Assembly (NCBI RefSeq): GCF_001021025.1
Contig: NZ_CP011541.1
Location: forward strand, 1,860,001 to 1,924,000
Source: Corynebacterium epidermidicanis
Lineage (GTDB): Bacteria; Actinomycetota; Actinomycetes; Mycobacteriales; Mycobacteriaceae
DNA: 64,000 nucleotides
Reading direction: 5' to 3'
In this document: piece by piece, positions 45,163-54,537 of the stretch
How positions within the stretch are numbered: position 1 is the first letter of the stretch
How the letters are laid out: every line of letters starts with the position of its first letter
Position numbers and translations under genes: made by a program
Notes under the pieces: model-generated
The model's database searches: none
Seen by the model: the letters and a program-made list of their open reading frames with translations, nothing else
What the model was told of the DNA's origin: nothing

Positions 45163-45855
45163 TCAGAAGTCATCAATCGCACTCCAAGTCCCACAATCAC
45201 CGCCCCCTGGAAGTGCAAAGTCGAGGTCGGCTAGCAAGTTGGTGGGAAGCGCCACCTCAGTAAAGCCGTCTTCGATGTCTAGCCCCAGCACCGTCACTGC
45301 AGCATCGGTAAAGCCATTTCGCACAGCGCATTCATCCGCAATATGGCCGAAGAACATAGTGCCTTGCCCGTAGTGCTGGGGTTCCTTCAAAGAAACGGTG
45401 CGGGAGAGGTCTTGGTCGAAGAATTCGGTGGCGCCTTGCTCGCTCTCGAATAGGAAGCAAGCGCGAACCGCAAGCCCAAGCCCCCAATAATCGGGGTTGA
45501 AGCTAAAAGGACACTGAACTGCATATTCATTGTCCCGCTCCCCGACGCAGAGCGCTTCTCCCCCAGATTGCCAGGCCCGAACATATCCAGGGGTTGTTTC
45601 GTGAAAGTCCGCAGTTCGCAGGTGGGTGTGTTCGGGATCGAAATCCACCGGGAACCCACAACTGGTCTGCGCGTCAGTCTGGAGGAAATACACCCCTGGA
45701 CGTACCGATACGCCGAGATTCTCCGGTAGCCTCGCCAACTGTTCCAGCACAGCTGCTGAGTCTGAGCAGTCATGCACCGGAAAACCGCTCAGCCCGGTGT
45801 CAACACCGCCCAGACCGGGCGTATCAGAGCCAACCAGAAAACTGCGCACGCTCAT
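45163..45855 (-). CDS. Protein of unknown function (230 residues)
   Basis: A soluble, acidic protein beginning MSVRSFLVGSDTPGLGG. I recognise no family. It has several aromatic-rich stretches (SFNPDYWGLGLAVRACFLFE) and five cysteines in the visible part; no signal peptide or membrane helix. I chose the ATG at 45855 because GAGGAG lies about seven bases upstream. The frame stays open to 46275, but that part is antisense to the ornithine cyclodeaminase gene. It is divergent from that gene. The repeating E-rich and H-rich segments do not suggest an active site. Confidence 0.7.
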   Translation of the reverse strand: MSVRSFLVGSDTPGLGGVDTGLSGFPVHDCSDSAAVLEQLARLPENLGVSVRPGVYFLQTDAQTSCGFPVDFDPEHTHLRTADFHETTPGYVRAWQSGGEALCVGERDNEYAVQCPFSFNPDYWGLGLAVRACFLFESEQGATEFFDQDLSRTVSLKEPQHYGQGTMFFGHIADECAVRNGFTDAAVTVLGLDIEDGFTEVALPTNLLADLDFALPGGGDCGTWSAIDDF

Positions 45856-46021
45856 GTCCACACTCCTCGCATTCTTTATTCGTGTTCCGCTGTCACCCTG
45901 AACGCTAGTCAAAGGGGTGGATATATCCTGCGGCGCTTCGAAAACTTGAGCTAGCACACGAAAGTCGGTTCCACTAGTCTGGTGATTCACTACTGCTAAC
46001 CGGATGCAGAAAGGCACCATT

Positions 46022-46954
46022 ATGTCCCCAGTGAACCCGAGTTTCATCGGCGCAGATGAGTTTCGTCGACTCATCGCTCCTAGCGACGCCCGCGAAGCAC
46101 TCGCAGCCGCCCTAGCCGGCCCATTCGACCCCGAAACCGATCCGCTACGCAGCAGTCTGACTGCAAGCACCGGAGCCGGAGAGCTGCTGTCGATGCCTTC
46201 GACTTTAGGCGGCTGGATCGGCACGAAGCTGGCTACTGTTGCTCCCAATAACGCCGAGTTAGGACTACCTCGCATCCAAGGCGTTTATGTATTGTTCGAT
46301 GCCAATACGATGTCTCCACAGTGCGTCATCGAGGCCTCTGCGTTGACCGAACTGCGCACGCCAGCGATGTCAGCAGTTGCCGTCGATAAGCTGGCGCACC
46401 CGGAGGCCAGCAGTTTGCTGGTGATTGGCAGTGGGCCGCAGGCTGTCGCCCATGTCCATGCCCTGGCTGCCATTAGGCCTCTGACCCATATTGCGCTGCG
46501 CTCACGCGATACCGACTCGGCCGAACGCGCCATTAAGTCACTGCGGGAGGAGGGGCTGCCGGTTACCGCGGCCCGGGAGGGCGAGCAGCCGGACATCATC
46601 GCCTGTTGTACCTCTGCTTCCGACCCCGTCATCGCGGATGAGGAAGTTAAGGATGGGGCGTGTGTTGTCGCGATGGGTTCCCATTCCCCCGTTGCCCGCG
46701 AGGTGCCGACCAGCGTCATCACCCGCTCTCAGGTGGTCATTGAATCCCGCGCCACCACCTTGGCAGAGGGTGGCGACGTCATCATCCCGATAAACGAAGG
46801 CGCCCTCGCCGACAGTGACCTCACCACGATCAAGCAGCTTTTCGACGGCTCTTTCATCCGCGATTTCCAGCGCCCAGCAGTATTCAAGGGCACGGGAATG
46901 TCCTGGCAAGATCTCGCCGTGGCGGCTTTCGCTGCAAAGAAGGCAGGTCTCTAG
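46022..46954 (+). CDS. Ornithine cyclodeaminase / mu-crystallin family protein
   Basis: An NAD(P)-dependent enzyme of about 310 residues. The family includes ornithine cyclodeaminase, alanine dehydrogenase and 1-pyrroline-2-carboxylate reductase, which cannot be separated by eye. The Rossmann motif LLVIGSGPQAVAHVHAL (about residue 135) and the substrate region TELRTPAMSAVAVDKLA are present. The ATG at 46022 has AAAGG eight bases upstream and is preferred to the ATG at 46004. It converges with hutG, overlapping by four bases. Confidence 0.85.
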   Translation: MSPVNPSFIGADEFRRLIAPSDAREALAAALAGPFDPETDPLRSSLTASTGAGELLSMPSTLGGWIGTKLATVAPNNAELGLPRIQGVYVLFDANTMSPQCVIEASALTELRTPAMSAVAVDKLAHPEASSLLVIGSGPQAVAHVHALAAIRPLTHIALRSRDTDSAERAIKSLREEGLPVTAAREGEQPDIIACCTSASDPVIADEEVKDGACVVAMGSHSPVAREVPTSVITRSQVVIESRATTLAEGGDVIIPINEGALADSDLTTIKQLFDGSFIRDFQRPAVFKGTGMSWQDLAVAAFAAKKAGL

Positions 46955-47883
46955 GACGCGCGTTTCGCGAGCTCAGCCACGATGTCATCAACGAGCCGGG
47001 CGGCGACCTTGGCGGTTCGATTGTCGATGTCGTACTTCGGGTTGAGCTCTACTACGTCGACAAGCTTGAGCTTTCCGGTTGCAGCCGCGGCTCGCGCCAT
47101 CGCACGAATAGTCGCTAGCTCCACACCCACGGCTGCGGGCGCGCTCACACCGGGGGCGACGGCAGCGGGCAAAACATCCAAGTCAATGGAAAGGTGCAAG
47201 TAATCAACCTTTTCGGCCGTCTCGCGGATGAGCTCGGCGGCTTCGGCTGGCTTCAGCTCCGCCAATTCGTCATCGAGGGTGTAGCGCACGCCGAGGTAGT
47301 CCGCGGTATCGAAGAGGATGCGGGTGTTGTTAGGCCGGGAAATTCCAAACACACTGTAGTTCAGGTCGCGCCCCACAGCGTCGGCAATCTGCTTGAAAGG
47401 CGTTCCGGACGAGGGTCGGTCGGCGGTGCGCAAATCAAAATGCGCGTCCAGATTAATGATGCCGATCTCGGCATCAGGCAGCGCGGCCCGCAATCCCATG
47501 TGAGTGCCGAAAGCGGTTTCATGCCCGCCACCAAGCACGACCGCGACGTGCCCGCCGCCAAGAATCTCTTGAACCGCATCACTTAAAAAGGCGTGGCCTC
47601 CTTCGAGGTCTTCGCCGCGCACGGTCACCGTACCGACGTCGTAAAGCGGGAATTCGTGATGAATTGCCAGTCCGCCCAGCGCCGAACGAATAACGTCGGG
47701 CGCGGTGGCTGCCCCTACGCGGCCGTGATTGCGCCGAACTCCTTCGTCGGAGGCAAAGCCTAAAACCGCTACGCCGGGGTACCGCGCATCGAAGCCAATC
47801 GGCTGGATGACAGAGTTCCAGCGGGCGTGTTCCTTTCCGGATCCATCAACACGGCCGGCCCAAGCAGACATATTTTCTTTCAT
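46951..47883 (-). CDS. hutG: Formimidoylglutamase
   Basis: HutG hydrolyses N-formimidoyl-L-glutamate to glutamate and formamide, ending histidine breakdown. It belongs to the arginase/ureohydrolase superfamily; metal ligands appear in GGGHETAFG, INLDAHFDLR and LSIDLDVLPAAVAPG. I start at the ATG at 47883 (about 310 residues), which lies eight bases behind TATCCT on the minus strand; an ATG at 47871 is also possible. Longer starts would run into hutR. Arginase-family context plus the adjacent hut genes identify it as HutG rather than agmatinase. Confidence 0.9.
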   Translation of the reverse strand: MKENMSAWAGRVDGSGKEHARWNSVIQPIGFDARYPGVAVLGFASDEGVRRNHGRVGAATAPDVIRSALGGLAIHHEFPLYDVGTVTVRGEDLEGGHAFLSDAVQEILGGGHVAVVLGGGHETAFGTHMGLRAALPDAEIGIINLDAHFDLRTADRPSSGTPFKQIADAVGRDLNYSVFGISRPNNTRILFDTADYLGVRYTLDDELAELKPAEAAELIRETAEKVDYLHLSIDLDVLPAAVAPGVSAPAAVGVELATIRAMARAAAATGKLKLVDVVELNPKYDIDNRTAKVAARLVDDIVAELAKRAS

Positions 47884-47902
47884 ATTTTCGTAGGATAGCG
47901 CC
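47884..47902. promoter_or_regulatory. Overlapping divergent promoters of hutG and hutR
   Basis: Only 19 bases separate the two starts. On the plus strand TAGGAT (47891-47896) lies six bases before the hutR ATG. On the minus strand TATCCT (complement of 47892-47897) lies eight bases before the hutG ATG. The two -10 boxes occupy almost the same bases, so the promoters cannot both hold polymerase at once. Both transcripts would be leaderless. Confidence 0.5.
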
Positions 47903-48703
47903 ATGTCACCCTCTTCGCGGGCACATTCGTCAAAGGTCCCCGCCGCCTCGCACACGCTTCGTATTCTTTCGCTGCTCACCAGTATCGACGTGCCAATTTC
48001 CGCAGCCCGTATCCAAGCCGAGCTCGACCTACCCAGAAGCACGGTCTACCATCTTCTCACCGTAATGATCGAAGCTGGTTTTGTAGTCCGACTGCCGGAA
48101 GAAAAGACCTATGGTCTTGGCGTAGCTGCCTATTCGATGGCCAACGCCTACACGAGCCAACAGCCACTCGTGCGAGTGGGCGCACGCCATGCCCGTGCCT
48201 TGACGTCGGGCGTGCATGGCTCCGCCCACATGGCTAAGCTCGCGGGATCCGATGTGCTCTACATCCTGGAGGAACGCGCCTTACACGCTCCCAGCTTGGT
48301 TACTGATGTTGGTGTGCGACTTCCGGCCGTCGAGACGGCCAGTGGCTTGTGCATGCTGGCGTTCCTCGCAGAAAAGCAAGTTCGCGCAGCGCTTGGCGAC
48401 GACGCGATGGACCGGCAGTTTCGCGCGGAGTGTCTGCAGATTCGCGGGCGGGGTTGGGCGGAGGAGGACGGAATCGTCACCGCTGGGCAGCGAACAGTAG
48501 CTGCCCCTATTTTTGACCATGTTGGCAGGCCAACCGCCTCGCTTGCTGTGACTTTCCCGTCTGGTTCACTTACCCCTGAACAGCTGGGTGAGCTATGCCA
48601 GGAGATCATGAACAGGGCTAGTTCAATTGCTGGCACAGTGTATGGATCACGGGCGGGCAATCACCTGCAAAGTCTGATATACCAGACAGGCCGGATCGAA
48701 TAA
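47903..48703 (+). CDS. hutR: IclR-family transcriptional regulator of histidine use
   Basis: A 266-residue IclR-type regulator. The N-terminal winged helix (about residues 15-75) has RIQAELDLPRSTVYHLLTVM as its helix-turn-helix. The C-terminal half is the IclR effector domain. In C. resistens, as I recall, HutR activates the hut genes through TCTGwwATwCCAGA sites; an exact match lies in its own last codons (48673-48686), ahead of hutU. It is divergent from hutG, 19 bases away. AGGA is seven bases from the ATG, overlapping the -10 box. Confidence 0.9.
   Translation: MSPSSRAHSSKVPAASHTLRILSLLTSIDVPISAARIQAELDLPRSTVYHLLTVMIEAGFVVRLPEEKTYGLGVAAYSMANAYTSQQPLVRVGARHARALTSGVHGSAHMAKLAGSDVLYILEERALHAPSLVTDVGVRLPAVETASGLCMLAFLAEKQVRAALGDDAMDRQFRAECLQIRGRGWAEEDGIVTAGQRTVAAPIFDHVGRPTASLAVTFPSGSLTPEQLGELCQEIMNRASSIAGTVYGSRAGNHLQSLIYQTGRIE
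48673..48686 (+). promoter_or_regulatory. HutR-type operator inside the 3' end of hutR
   Basis: TCTGATATACCAGA matches the HutR motif TCTGwwATwCCAGA at every fixed position. It is within the last codons of hutR and 185 bases before the hutU ATG, so it most likely controls hutU-hutI-hutH. Confidence 0.8.
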
Positions 48704-48870
48704 TGCTGGTCAGGTCACCTCAGGCTCCATACACTGGGACTGACAGTGATCCACAGCACTTGCGGTGAAGTGTGTGATAGCCTCCCTAGCCCACGTGACT
48801 TTCCAGAGGTTCACGGTTCGCTCATTCCCCGTTCCAAGTGCCCCCGATTTCAAGATTTCTAGGAGTTGCC

Positions 48871-50559
48871 ATGACCACCTCAGGCCCTCGGGAAGTCCGT
48901 GCCCCTCGCGGCACCGAACTCAACGCAAAATCCTGGCAAACTGAGGCACCCCTGCGGATGCTGATGAACAACCTCGATCCCGAGGTTGCGGAACGTCCCG
49001 AAGACCTGGTGGTCTACGGAGGCACCGGCAAAGCAGCCCGAAACTGGGAGGCCTTTGACGCGATCGTTGCATCATTGAAAGACCTAGAAGAAGACGAAAC
49101 TCTGCTCGTCCAATCCGGTAAGCCAGTGGGTATTTTCAAAACGAATCCCTGGGCGCCCCGCGTGCTGATCGCCAACTCCAACCTCGTAGGCGACTGGGCC
49201 ACCTGGCCGAAGTTCCGTGAACTCGAGGCAGAGGGCCTCATCATGTACGGCCAAATGACCGCGGGCTCTTGGATTTACATCGCCACGCAGGGCATCCTCC
49301 AGGGAACTTTCGAAACTTTTGCTGCCATTGGTCGCAAGCGCTTCAACAACACTCTCGCCGGAACCATCACCCTCACCGGTGGCTGCGGTGGCATGGGCGG
49401 CGCGCAGCCACTCGCGGTCACTCTCAACGGTGGCGTGTGCATTATTGCCGACGTCGATCGCAGCCGGTTGGAGCGTCGACAAGCTAAGCGTTACCTGGAT
49501 ACCATCGCATCTGACCTAGACGACGCTATCGCACAAGCCAACGCTGCCAAGTCGGAGAAGCGCGCACTCTCCATCGGTGTGGAAGGCAACGCTGCTGAGA
49601 TCTTCCCGGAGATGTTGCGTCGCCACCGCGCTGGCGAGATCAGCGTCGATATTGTCACCGACCAAACCTCGGCACACGATCCGCTGTCCTACCTGCCCAC
49701 TGAAGTCCGCTTCGTAGATTGGCAGGCCGAGGCTCGCCAAGATCCAGAGACCTTCACCAAGAAGGCCCGCGAATCCATGGCCACGCAGGTCCAAGCCATG
49801 GTGGAATTCCAGGACGAAGGCGCGGAAGTCTTTGACTACGGCAACTCCATCCGCGACGAAGCACGTCAGGCAGGCTACGGCCGTGCCTTCGAATTCCCAG
49901 GCTTCGTGCCCGCCTACATCCGCCCGCTTTTCTGCGAAGGCAACGGCCCCTTCCGCTGGGCAGCGCTTTCCGGCGATCCAGAGGACATCCGCGTCACCGA
50001 TCAGGCCCTCAAGGAGCTCTTCCCAGACAACGAACACCTGCACCGCTGGCTCGATGCAGCCGAGGAATATGTGGAATTCGAGGGACTGCCAGCCCGGATT
50101 TGCTGGCTGGGATACGGCGAACGCCATAAGGCTGGCTTGCTGTTCAACGAGCTTGTTCGCGAGGGTAAGGTCAAGGCTCCTATCGTGATCGGCCGCGACC
50201 ACCTGGACTCCGGGTCCGTCGCTTCCCCGTACCGCGAAACCGAAGCGATGCTCGACGGTTCCGACGCCATCGCCGACTGGCCGCTGCTCAATGCCCTGAC
50301 GGCCACCTCCTCCGGCGCGACCTGGGTGTCCATCCACCATGGTGGTGGCGTAGGAATCGGCCGTTCCATTCACGCCGGCCAGGTGTCCGTGGCGGACGGC
50401 ACGGAGCTCGCCGCCCAAAAACTCGCCCGAGTCCTCACCAATGATCCAGGGATGGGCGTGATCCGCCATGTTGATGCCGGTTACGAGCGCGCCAACGAAG
50501 TGGCCGTCGAACGCGGCGTCCGAGTTCCGATGGCTTTCAAGTCGAGAGAGGAAAATTAA
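48871..50559 (+). CDS. hutU: Urocanate hydratase
   Basis: HutU converts urocanate to imidazolonepropionate using tightly bound NAD+. The 562-residue protein has the urocanase signature ([16 protein letters not shown]) and [18 protein letters not shown], near the conserved active-site Cys. The ATG at 48871 follows AGGAG by five bases. It is the first gene of hutU-hutI-hutH; its stop overlaps the hutI ATG by one base. A HutR-type operator lies 185 bases upstream. Confidence 0.96.
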   Translation: MTTSGPREVRAPRGTELNAKSWQTEAPLRMLMNNLDPEVAERPEDLVVYGGTGKAARNWEAFDAIVASLKDLEEDETLLVQSGKPVGIFKTNPWAPRVLIANSNLVGDWATWPKFRELEAEGLIMYGQMTAGSWIYIATQGILQGTFETFAAIGRKRFNNTLAGTITLTGGCGGMGGAQPLAVTLNGGVCIIADVDRSRLERRQAKRYLDTIASDLDDAIAQANAAKSEKRALSIGVEGNAAEIFPEMLRRHRAGEISVDIVTDQTSAHDPLSYLPTEVRFVDWQAEARQDPETFTKKARESMATQVQAMVEFQDEGAEVFDYGNSIRDEARQAGYGRAFEFPGFVPAYIRPLFCEGNGPFRWAALSGDPEDIRVTDQALKELFPDNEHLHRWLDAAEEYVEFEGLPARICWLGYGERHKAGLLFNELVREGKVKAPIVIGRDHLDSGSVASPYRETEAMLDGSDAIADWPLLNALTATSSGATWVSIHHGGGVGIGRSIHAGQVSVADGTELAAQKLARVLTNDPGMGVIRHVDAGYERANEVAVERGVRVPMAFKSREEN

Positions 50560-51737
50560 TGTCTACGCTGTTCACTGGCATTTCCGAGCTGCGCACTGTC
50601 TCGGAGCTCGGCACCTTGCGGGATGCTGCCTTGGTAGCCACCGACGGCATCATCGAGTGGATCGGACCCGCCAGCGAAGCTACCGCTGCTGACGAGCACG
50701 TTGACCTCGGCGGACGAGCTGTGCTGCCAGGCTGGGTGGATTCCCACACGCACATGATTTTTGACGGCGATCGCTCCGCCGAATTCGAAGCCCGCATGGC
50801 TGGTGAAAGCTACGCAGCTGGCGGAATTGCCGTGACGATGAACGCCACGCGTCAAGCCGGGGAACAGCGCCTCACCCAGCTCCTGGATCAGCGCATTGCC
50901 GCCGCCCAGGCCGGTGGCACCACCACGATGGAAACCAAAACCGGCTATGGCCTCAATGTGGCTTCCGAGGCCGAAGCCGCCCGGATCGCTGCGAGCCACA
51001 TCGAGGATGTCACGTTCCTAGGTGCGCACCTGGTGCCACCGGGAGCAGACGCGGAAGAATACGTTGATCTCGTCTGCGGCGAAATGCTGGCAGCAGTCGC
51101 GCCGTTTTGCACGTGGATCGATGTCTTCTGTGAACGTGGCGCTTTCACCGAAGAACAGTCCCGCCGAGTGCTCACCGCAGGTCAGACAGCGGGCCTCCTA
51201 CCCCGCGTCCACGGCAACCAGCTAGGCACGGGACCGGGCATTGCGCTGGCCGTCGAGGTGGGCGCGGCCAGCGTCGACCACGTCAACTACGTCAGCGACG
51301 CGGACATTGAACTACTGGCTGCCTCAAACACAGTTGCCACCGGACTTCCGGCCTGCGACCTATCCACTAGGCAGCCTCTTGCCCCACTGCGTCGCCTTAT
51401 TGACGCCGGTGTCACGGTGGCGATCGCTTCGAATCTCAATCCGGGCACCTCATACACCTCTGCGATGAACTTTTGCGTTGGCACCGCGGTACTGCAACAG
51501 CACCTCACCCTGGACGAGGCGATCAAAGCCGCCACGTGGGGTGGGGCTCGGGCGCTTCGTCGCGAGGACGTCGGAGGTGGCAAGGATGCCAAGGGACGCC
51601 CCGCCAAAGGCTCCCTCGTGGTGGGAGCGGCCGCTGACCTGCATGTTTTGAATACCCATAATGCAGTTGACCTTGCCTATCGTCCAGGCATGCCCTTGAG
51701 CTACCGCACCTTCGTGGCCGGCAAAGCAGTCAATTAA
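50559..51737 (+). CDS. hutI: Imidazolonepropionase
   Basis: HutI opens the imidazolone ring to give N-formimidoyl-L-glutamate, the HutG substrate. It is an amidohydrolase of 392 residues with the metal motif VDSHTHMIFDG (HxH, about residue 65) and later VHGNQLG and SVDHVNYVSDAD His residues, and the Asp region SNLNPGTSYT. It is translationally coupled to hutU through TAATG. A short hairpin lies between it and hutH. Confidence 0.95.
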   Translation: MSTLFTGISELRTVSELGTLRDAALVATDGIIEWIGPASEATAADEHVDLGGRAVLPGWVDSHTHMIFDGDRSAEFEARMAGESYAAGGIAVTMNATRQAGEQRLTQLLDQRIAAAQAGGTTTMETKTGYGLNVASEAEAARIAASHIEDVTFLGAHLVPPGADAEEYVDLVCGEMLAAVAPFCTWIDVFCERGAFTEEQSRRVLTAGQTAGLLPRVHGNQLGTGPGIALAVEVGAASVDHVNYVSDADIELLAASNTVATGLPACDLSTRQPLAPLRRLIDAGVTVAIASNLNPGTSYTSAMNFCVGTAVLQQHLTLDEAIKAATWGGARALRREDVGGGKDAKGRPAKGSLVVGAAADLHVLNTHNAVDLAYRPGMPLSYRTFVAGKAVN

Positions 51738-51752
51738 TTACGGCGCTGCCCG

Positions 51753-51776
51753 GCTGCTCTCGCGTGGCCGAGCAGC
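51753..51776 (+). other. Hairpin between hutI and hutH
   Basis: GCTGCTC and GAGCAGC flank a 10-base loop, 16 bases after the hutI stop. The sequence around it (GCGCTG and CAGCGC) allows a second pairing. No U-run follows, so it could be an RNA-processing or stability element within the hut transcript. Confidence 0.4.
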
Positions 51777-51827
51777 GCTTGCCCGCATTAACACCAAAAT
51801 TTCACCGAACTAAAAAAGGAACATAAC

Positions 51828-53363
51828 ATGGCTATCTCCGTTGGCATCGGTGCACTGAGCATCGCTGATGTAGTCGCAGTAGCACGCCACGGCGCGCAGG
51901 TAGAGCTCTCTGCGGAAGCACTGGCGGAAATCACCAAAACCCGAGAGCATATCGAGGCGCTAGCGGAAGCTCCAGATCCCGTGTACGGCGTTTCCACTGG
52001 CTTCGGCGCCCTAGCCCAACGTCATATTCCGCACGACCTGCGCGCACAACTGCAGCGGAGCCTGGTGCGCTCGCATGCTGCGGGCACGGGGCCTGAGGTG
52101 GAAAAGGAAGTTATTCGTGCCCTCATGCTCCTGCGCCTTTCTACCCTGGCCACCGGCCGAACCGGCGTCCGGGCCGAGGTCGCCGAGACCTACGCCGCTC
52201 TGCTCAACGCCGACATCACCCCAGTGGTCTACGAATACGGCTCATTGGGCTGTTCCGGTGACCTGGCACCGCTGGCCCACTGCGCGCTGGCCGTAATGGG
52301 CGAGGGCGACGTCCGCACCGCCAACGGCGAGGTTAAGCCGGCTGCTCAGGCGCTTGCCGACGCCAACATCCAGCCAGTGACTTTGCGGGAAAAGGAAGGC
52401 CTTGCTCTGATCAACGGCACCGACGGGATGCTGGGAATGTTGTGCCTGGCGTTGCATGACCTCACCCAGCTGGGCAAGTATGCCGACCTAGCCACCGCGA
52501 TGACCGTTCAGGGGCTGCGCGGCACCACGGGCGTGTACGAGCCAGACCTGCATGAGCTTCGCCCGCACGCTGGCCAAGCCGCGTCCGCCGCCAATATCCT
52601 GAAGCTGGCCTCGGACTCCCCGATCCTGGACGCTGCCCAGGCAGACTTCAAAGCCACCCAAGTCCAGGACGCATACTCGATCCGGTGTGCGCCACAGGTC
52701 GCGGGCGGTTTCCGCGATACGTTGAGTCACGCCACGCATGTCGCAGAGGCTGAGCTCGGCTCGGCGGTGGATAATCCGGTGGTCACCAAGGACGGCCGTG
52801 TGCGTTCGAACGGCAACTTCCACGGCGCACCCGTGGCCTATGTGCTGGATTTCCTGGCGATCGTGGCTGCCGATCTCGCTTCGATTTCCGAACGCCGTAC
52901 CGACCGCTTCCTCGACGTTGCTCGCAACCGTGGCCTGTCGGCATTCTTGGCCGATGATCCAGGCGTCGATTCCGGACACATGATCGCGCAATACACGCAG
53001 GCAGCGATTGTTTCGGAGCTCAAGCGTCTGGCTTCGCCTGCCTCGGTCGATTCCATTCCGTCCTCAGCGATGCAGGAAGACCATGTGTCTATGGGCTGGT
53101 CCGCAGCACGCAAACTGCGCAAGTCTGTCGACGGCCTCGGACGAGTACTCGCAGTGGAAATCCTGACTGCCGCCCGCGCCATCGACATGCGCGAAAAGGA
53201 GCCTTCACCTGCGATTTCTGCGGTAATCGCCAAGCTCCGCGACACTGTTCCGGGTCCGGGCACGGACCGATTCCTCGCTCCAGAAATCGCCAGCACCACC
53301 GAACTCGTAGTCTCCGGTGAACTACTCACCGCCGCGGAAGAAGTAGTGGGCACGCTGGCTTAA
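51828..53363 (+). CDS. hutH: Histidine ammonia-lyase
   Basis: HutH removes ammonia from histidine to give urocanate, using a MIO prosthetic group made from three residues of its own chain. It has 511 residues. The MIO triad lies in YGSLGCSGDLAPLAHC at residues 142-144 and reads Cys-Ser-Gly rather than the usual Ala-Ser-Gly; the Ser that becomes dehydroalanine is kept. PVYGVSTGFGALA and the INGTDGMLGM region are also typical. AAGGA lies eight bases before the ATG. It is last in the hutUIH operon. Confidence 0.95.
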   Translation: MAISVGIGALSIADVVAVARHGAQVELSAEALAEITKTREHIEALAEAPDPVYGVSTGFGALAQRHIPHDLRAQLQRSLVRSHAAGTGPEVEKEVIRALMLLRLSTLATGRTGVRAEVAETYAALLNADITPVVYEYGSLGCSGDLAPLAHCALAVMGEGDVRTANGEVKPAAQALADANIQPVTLREKEGLALINGTDGMLGMLCLALHDLTQLGKYADLATAMTVQGLRGTTGVYEPDLHELRPHAGQAASAANILKLASDSPILDAAQADFKATQVQDAYSIRCAPQVAGGFRDTLSHATHVAEAELGSAVDNPVVTKDGRVRSNGNFHGAPVAYVLDFLAIVAADLASISERRTDRFLDVARNRGLSAFLADDPGVDSGHMIAQYTQAAIVSELKRLASPASVDSIPSSAMQEDHVSMGWSAARKLRKSVDGLGRVLAVEILTAARAIDMREKEPSPAISAVIAKLRDTVPGPGTDRFLAPEIASTTELVVSGELLTAAEEVVGTLA

Positions 53364-53368
53364 TCCAC

Positions 53369-53405
53369 AGCGAGGGCAGGAGGCATCCGCGTTTCTGCCC
53401 TCGCT
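53369..53405 (+). terminator. Hairpin after hutH
   Basis: AGCGAGGGCAG and CTGCCCTCGCT are 11-base arms with a 15-base loop, starting five bases after the hutH stop. It separates hutH from an opposing gene. No U-run is present. Confidence 0.6.
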
Positions 53406-53418
53406 CCGTCGCCCAAAG

Positions 53419-54467
53419 CTAGGGCCGGGGCTGGTGTCCGTCGAGGCTCGCTTCTACTACCCCGGCGGCGTAAGCCTGCAGGTCGAATTCTTCAAATCCA
53501 TAGGCTACTGACGGGTCCCATTCGGTCAGTTTGCTCAGTTCTCGCTCGTGCTCGAGCTCCCGACACACGATCCCCAGTACGGCGTAGTAGCTAAACACCG
53601 GCCCGAGCTTATGCAGCTGCTGGGCGGCGCTGGTCATCACCCATTGTTCGGCTTCGCGCAGCACAAACCCGTGTTTACGCAGGAATTCCCAGGTTTCCTC
53701 AGCAACTTCCGCGCCAAAATCGCCGGAGAACATCACACGCGCCGCCTGGGCAGCCAGCGGAAATCGTTCCGCTACCAGGTCGATGACCTGCATGTATTCC
53801 GGATTCAGTTCCAATTCGCGCAGCACCCAGTACACCAGGAGCTGTCCTCGGGCGTCGATTGTTCCCGGCGGCGGGAAGTGCACGATGCGGTCGCGGTGCA
53901 AAACTTCTGCCAGCAGCCGGGGCGCGATGGGGGTGGGGTCGTCGTCGAAAAGCCCGAGCACGGCGTCTGCATCGCTGGAGAGAAGTTGAGTGGCACTGCC
54001 CCAGTTTGTTCTTGCAGTTCCAGGAGTTGGGCTGCATTGATATCGGTTGAGTGAGGTGCTGGGCTAAGGGTGAGATCGAAGTGCCAATTTGTGATGGGGT
54101 CGAACTCGAACAGCGCCCCGCCCTGGCAGGCTTCTTCGATGGTGGTGGCGTGCGATTCGAGAAAAGGGCTGCAGTGGAAGAGATAGCGTGAATCGCCGAT
54201 GATGTGGCCGTCGTGGCGCGTGATGGTGGCGCTGTTGCGCGGTTCACGCAGCAGCAGGACCTGGAGTTGTTCTATGACTTCGGAGGCAGGCCAGGTGGCG
54301 TCGACAAGCGCGGTGAGTTGCACGGGGCGCCGCATACCACGCGCACTGGCGGTGAGCTTCGCCAGGTGCGTTGAGGTGGTGCGCCCCAGCTGTGCCAGCG
54401 GCGTGCCAGCAAAGACTCCGCCAGCAGCGGCGCGACGGGCTTTGAGGTCGATGACATTGTCATTCAT
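53419..54467 (-). pseudogene. Gene of unknown function broken by one frameshift
   Basis: Two minus-strand frames make one protein of about 350 residues. The first (ATG at 54467, MNDNVIDLKARRAAAGG) is sound to about 54003, then becomes Pro/Ser/Cys-rich nonsense. The second frame carries on with VLGLFDDDPTPIAPRLLAEV to 53419. At 53999-54002 the plus strand reads CCCC; one extra base there would join the frames through TGGSATQLLSSD. It is an inactivated gene, a sequencing error in a homopolymer, or a programmed shift. The protein is soluble, helical, and of no family I recognise. Confidence 0.7.
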
Positions 54468-54537
54468 AGTGGTCACCAGCGTAGTCCTGGGCTAGCGTGG
54501 AAGCGAAAGCAACTTTCTTCCCGACGAGGAGATTCCC

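Noticed and set aside
45856..46275. Longer start for the unknown gene at 45163-45855
   Set aside because: The extension is antisense to the ornithine cyclodeaminase gene and lacks protein-like composition; a good ribosome site exists at 45855.
47884..48042. Longer start for hutG
   Set aside because: It would overlap the hutR coding region, and the added residues do not match the family.
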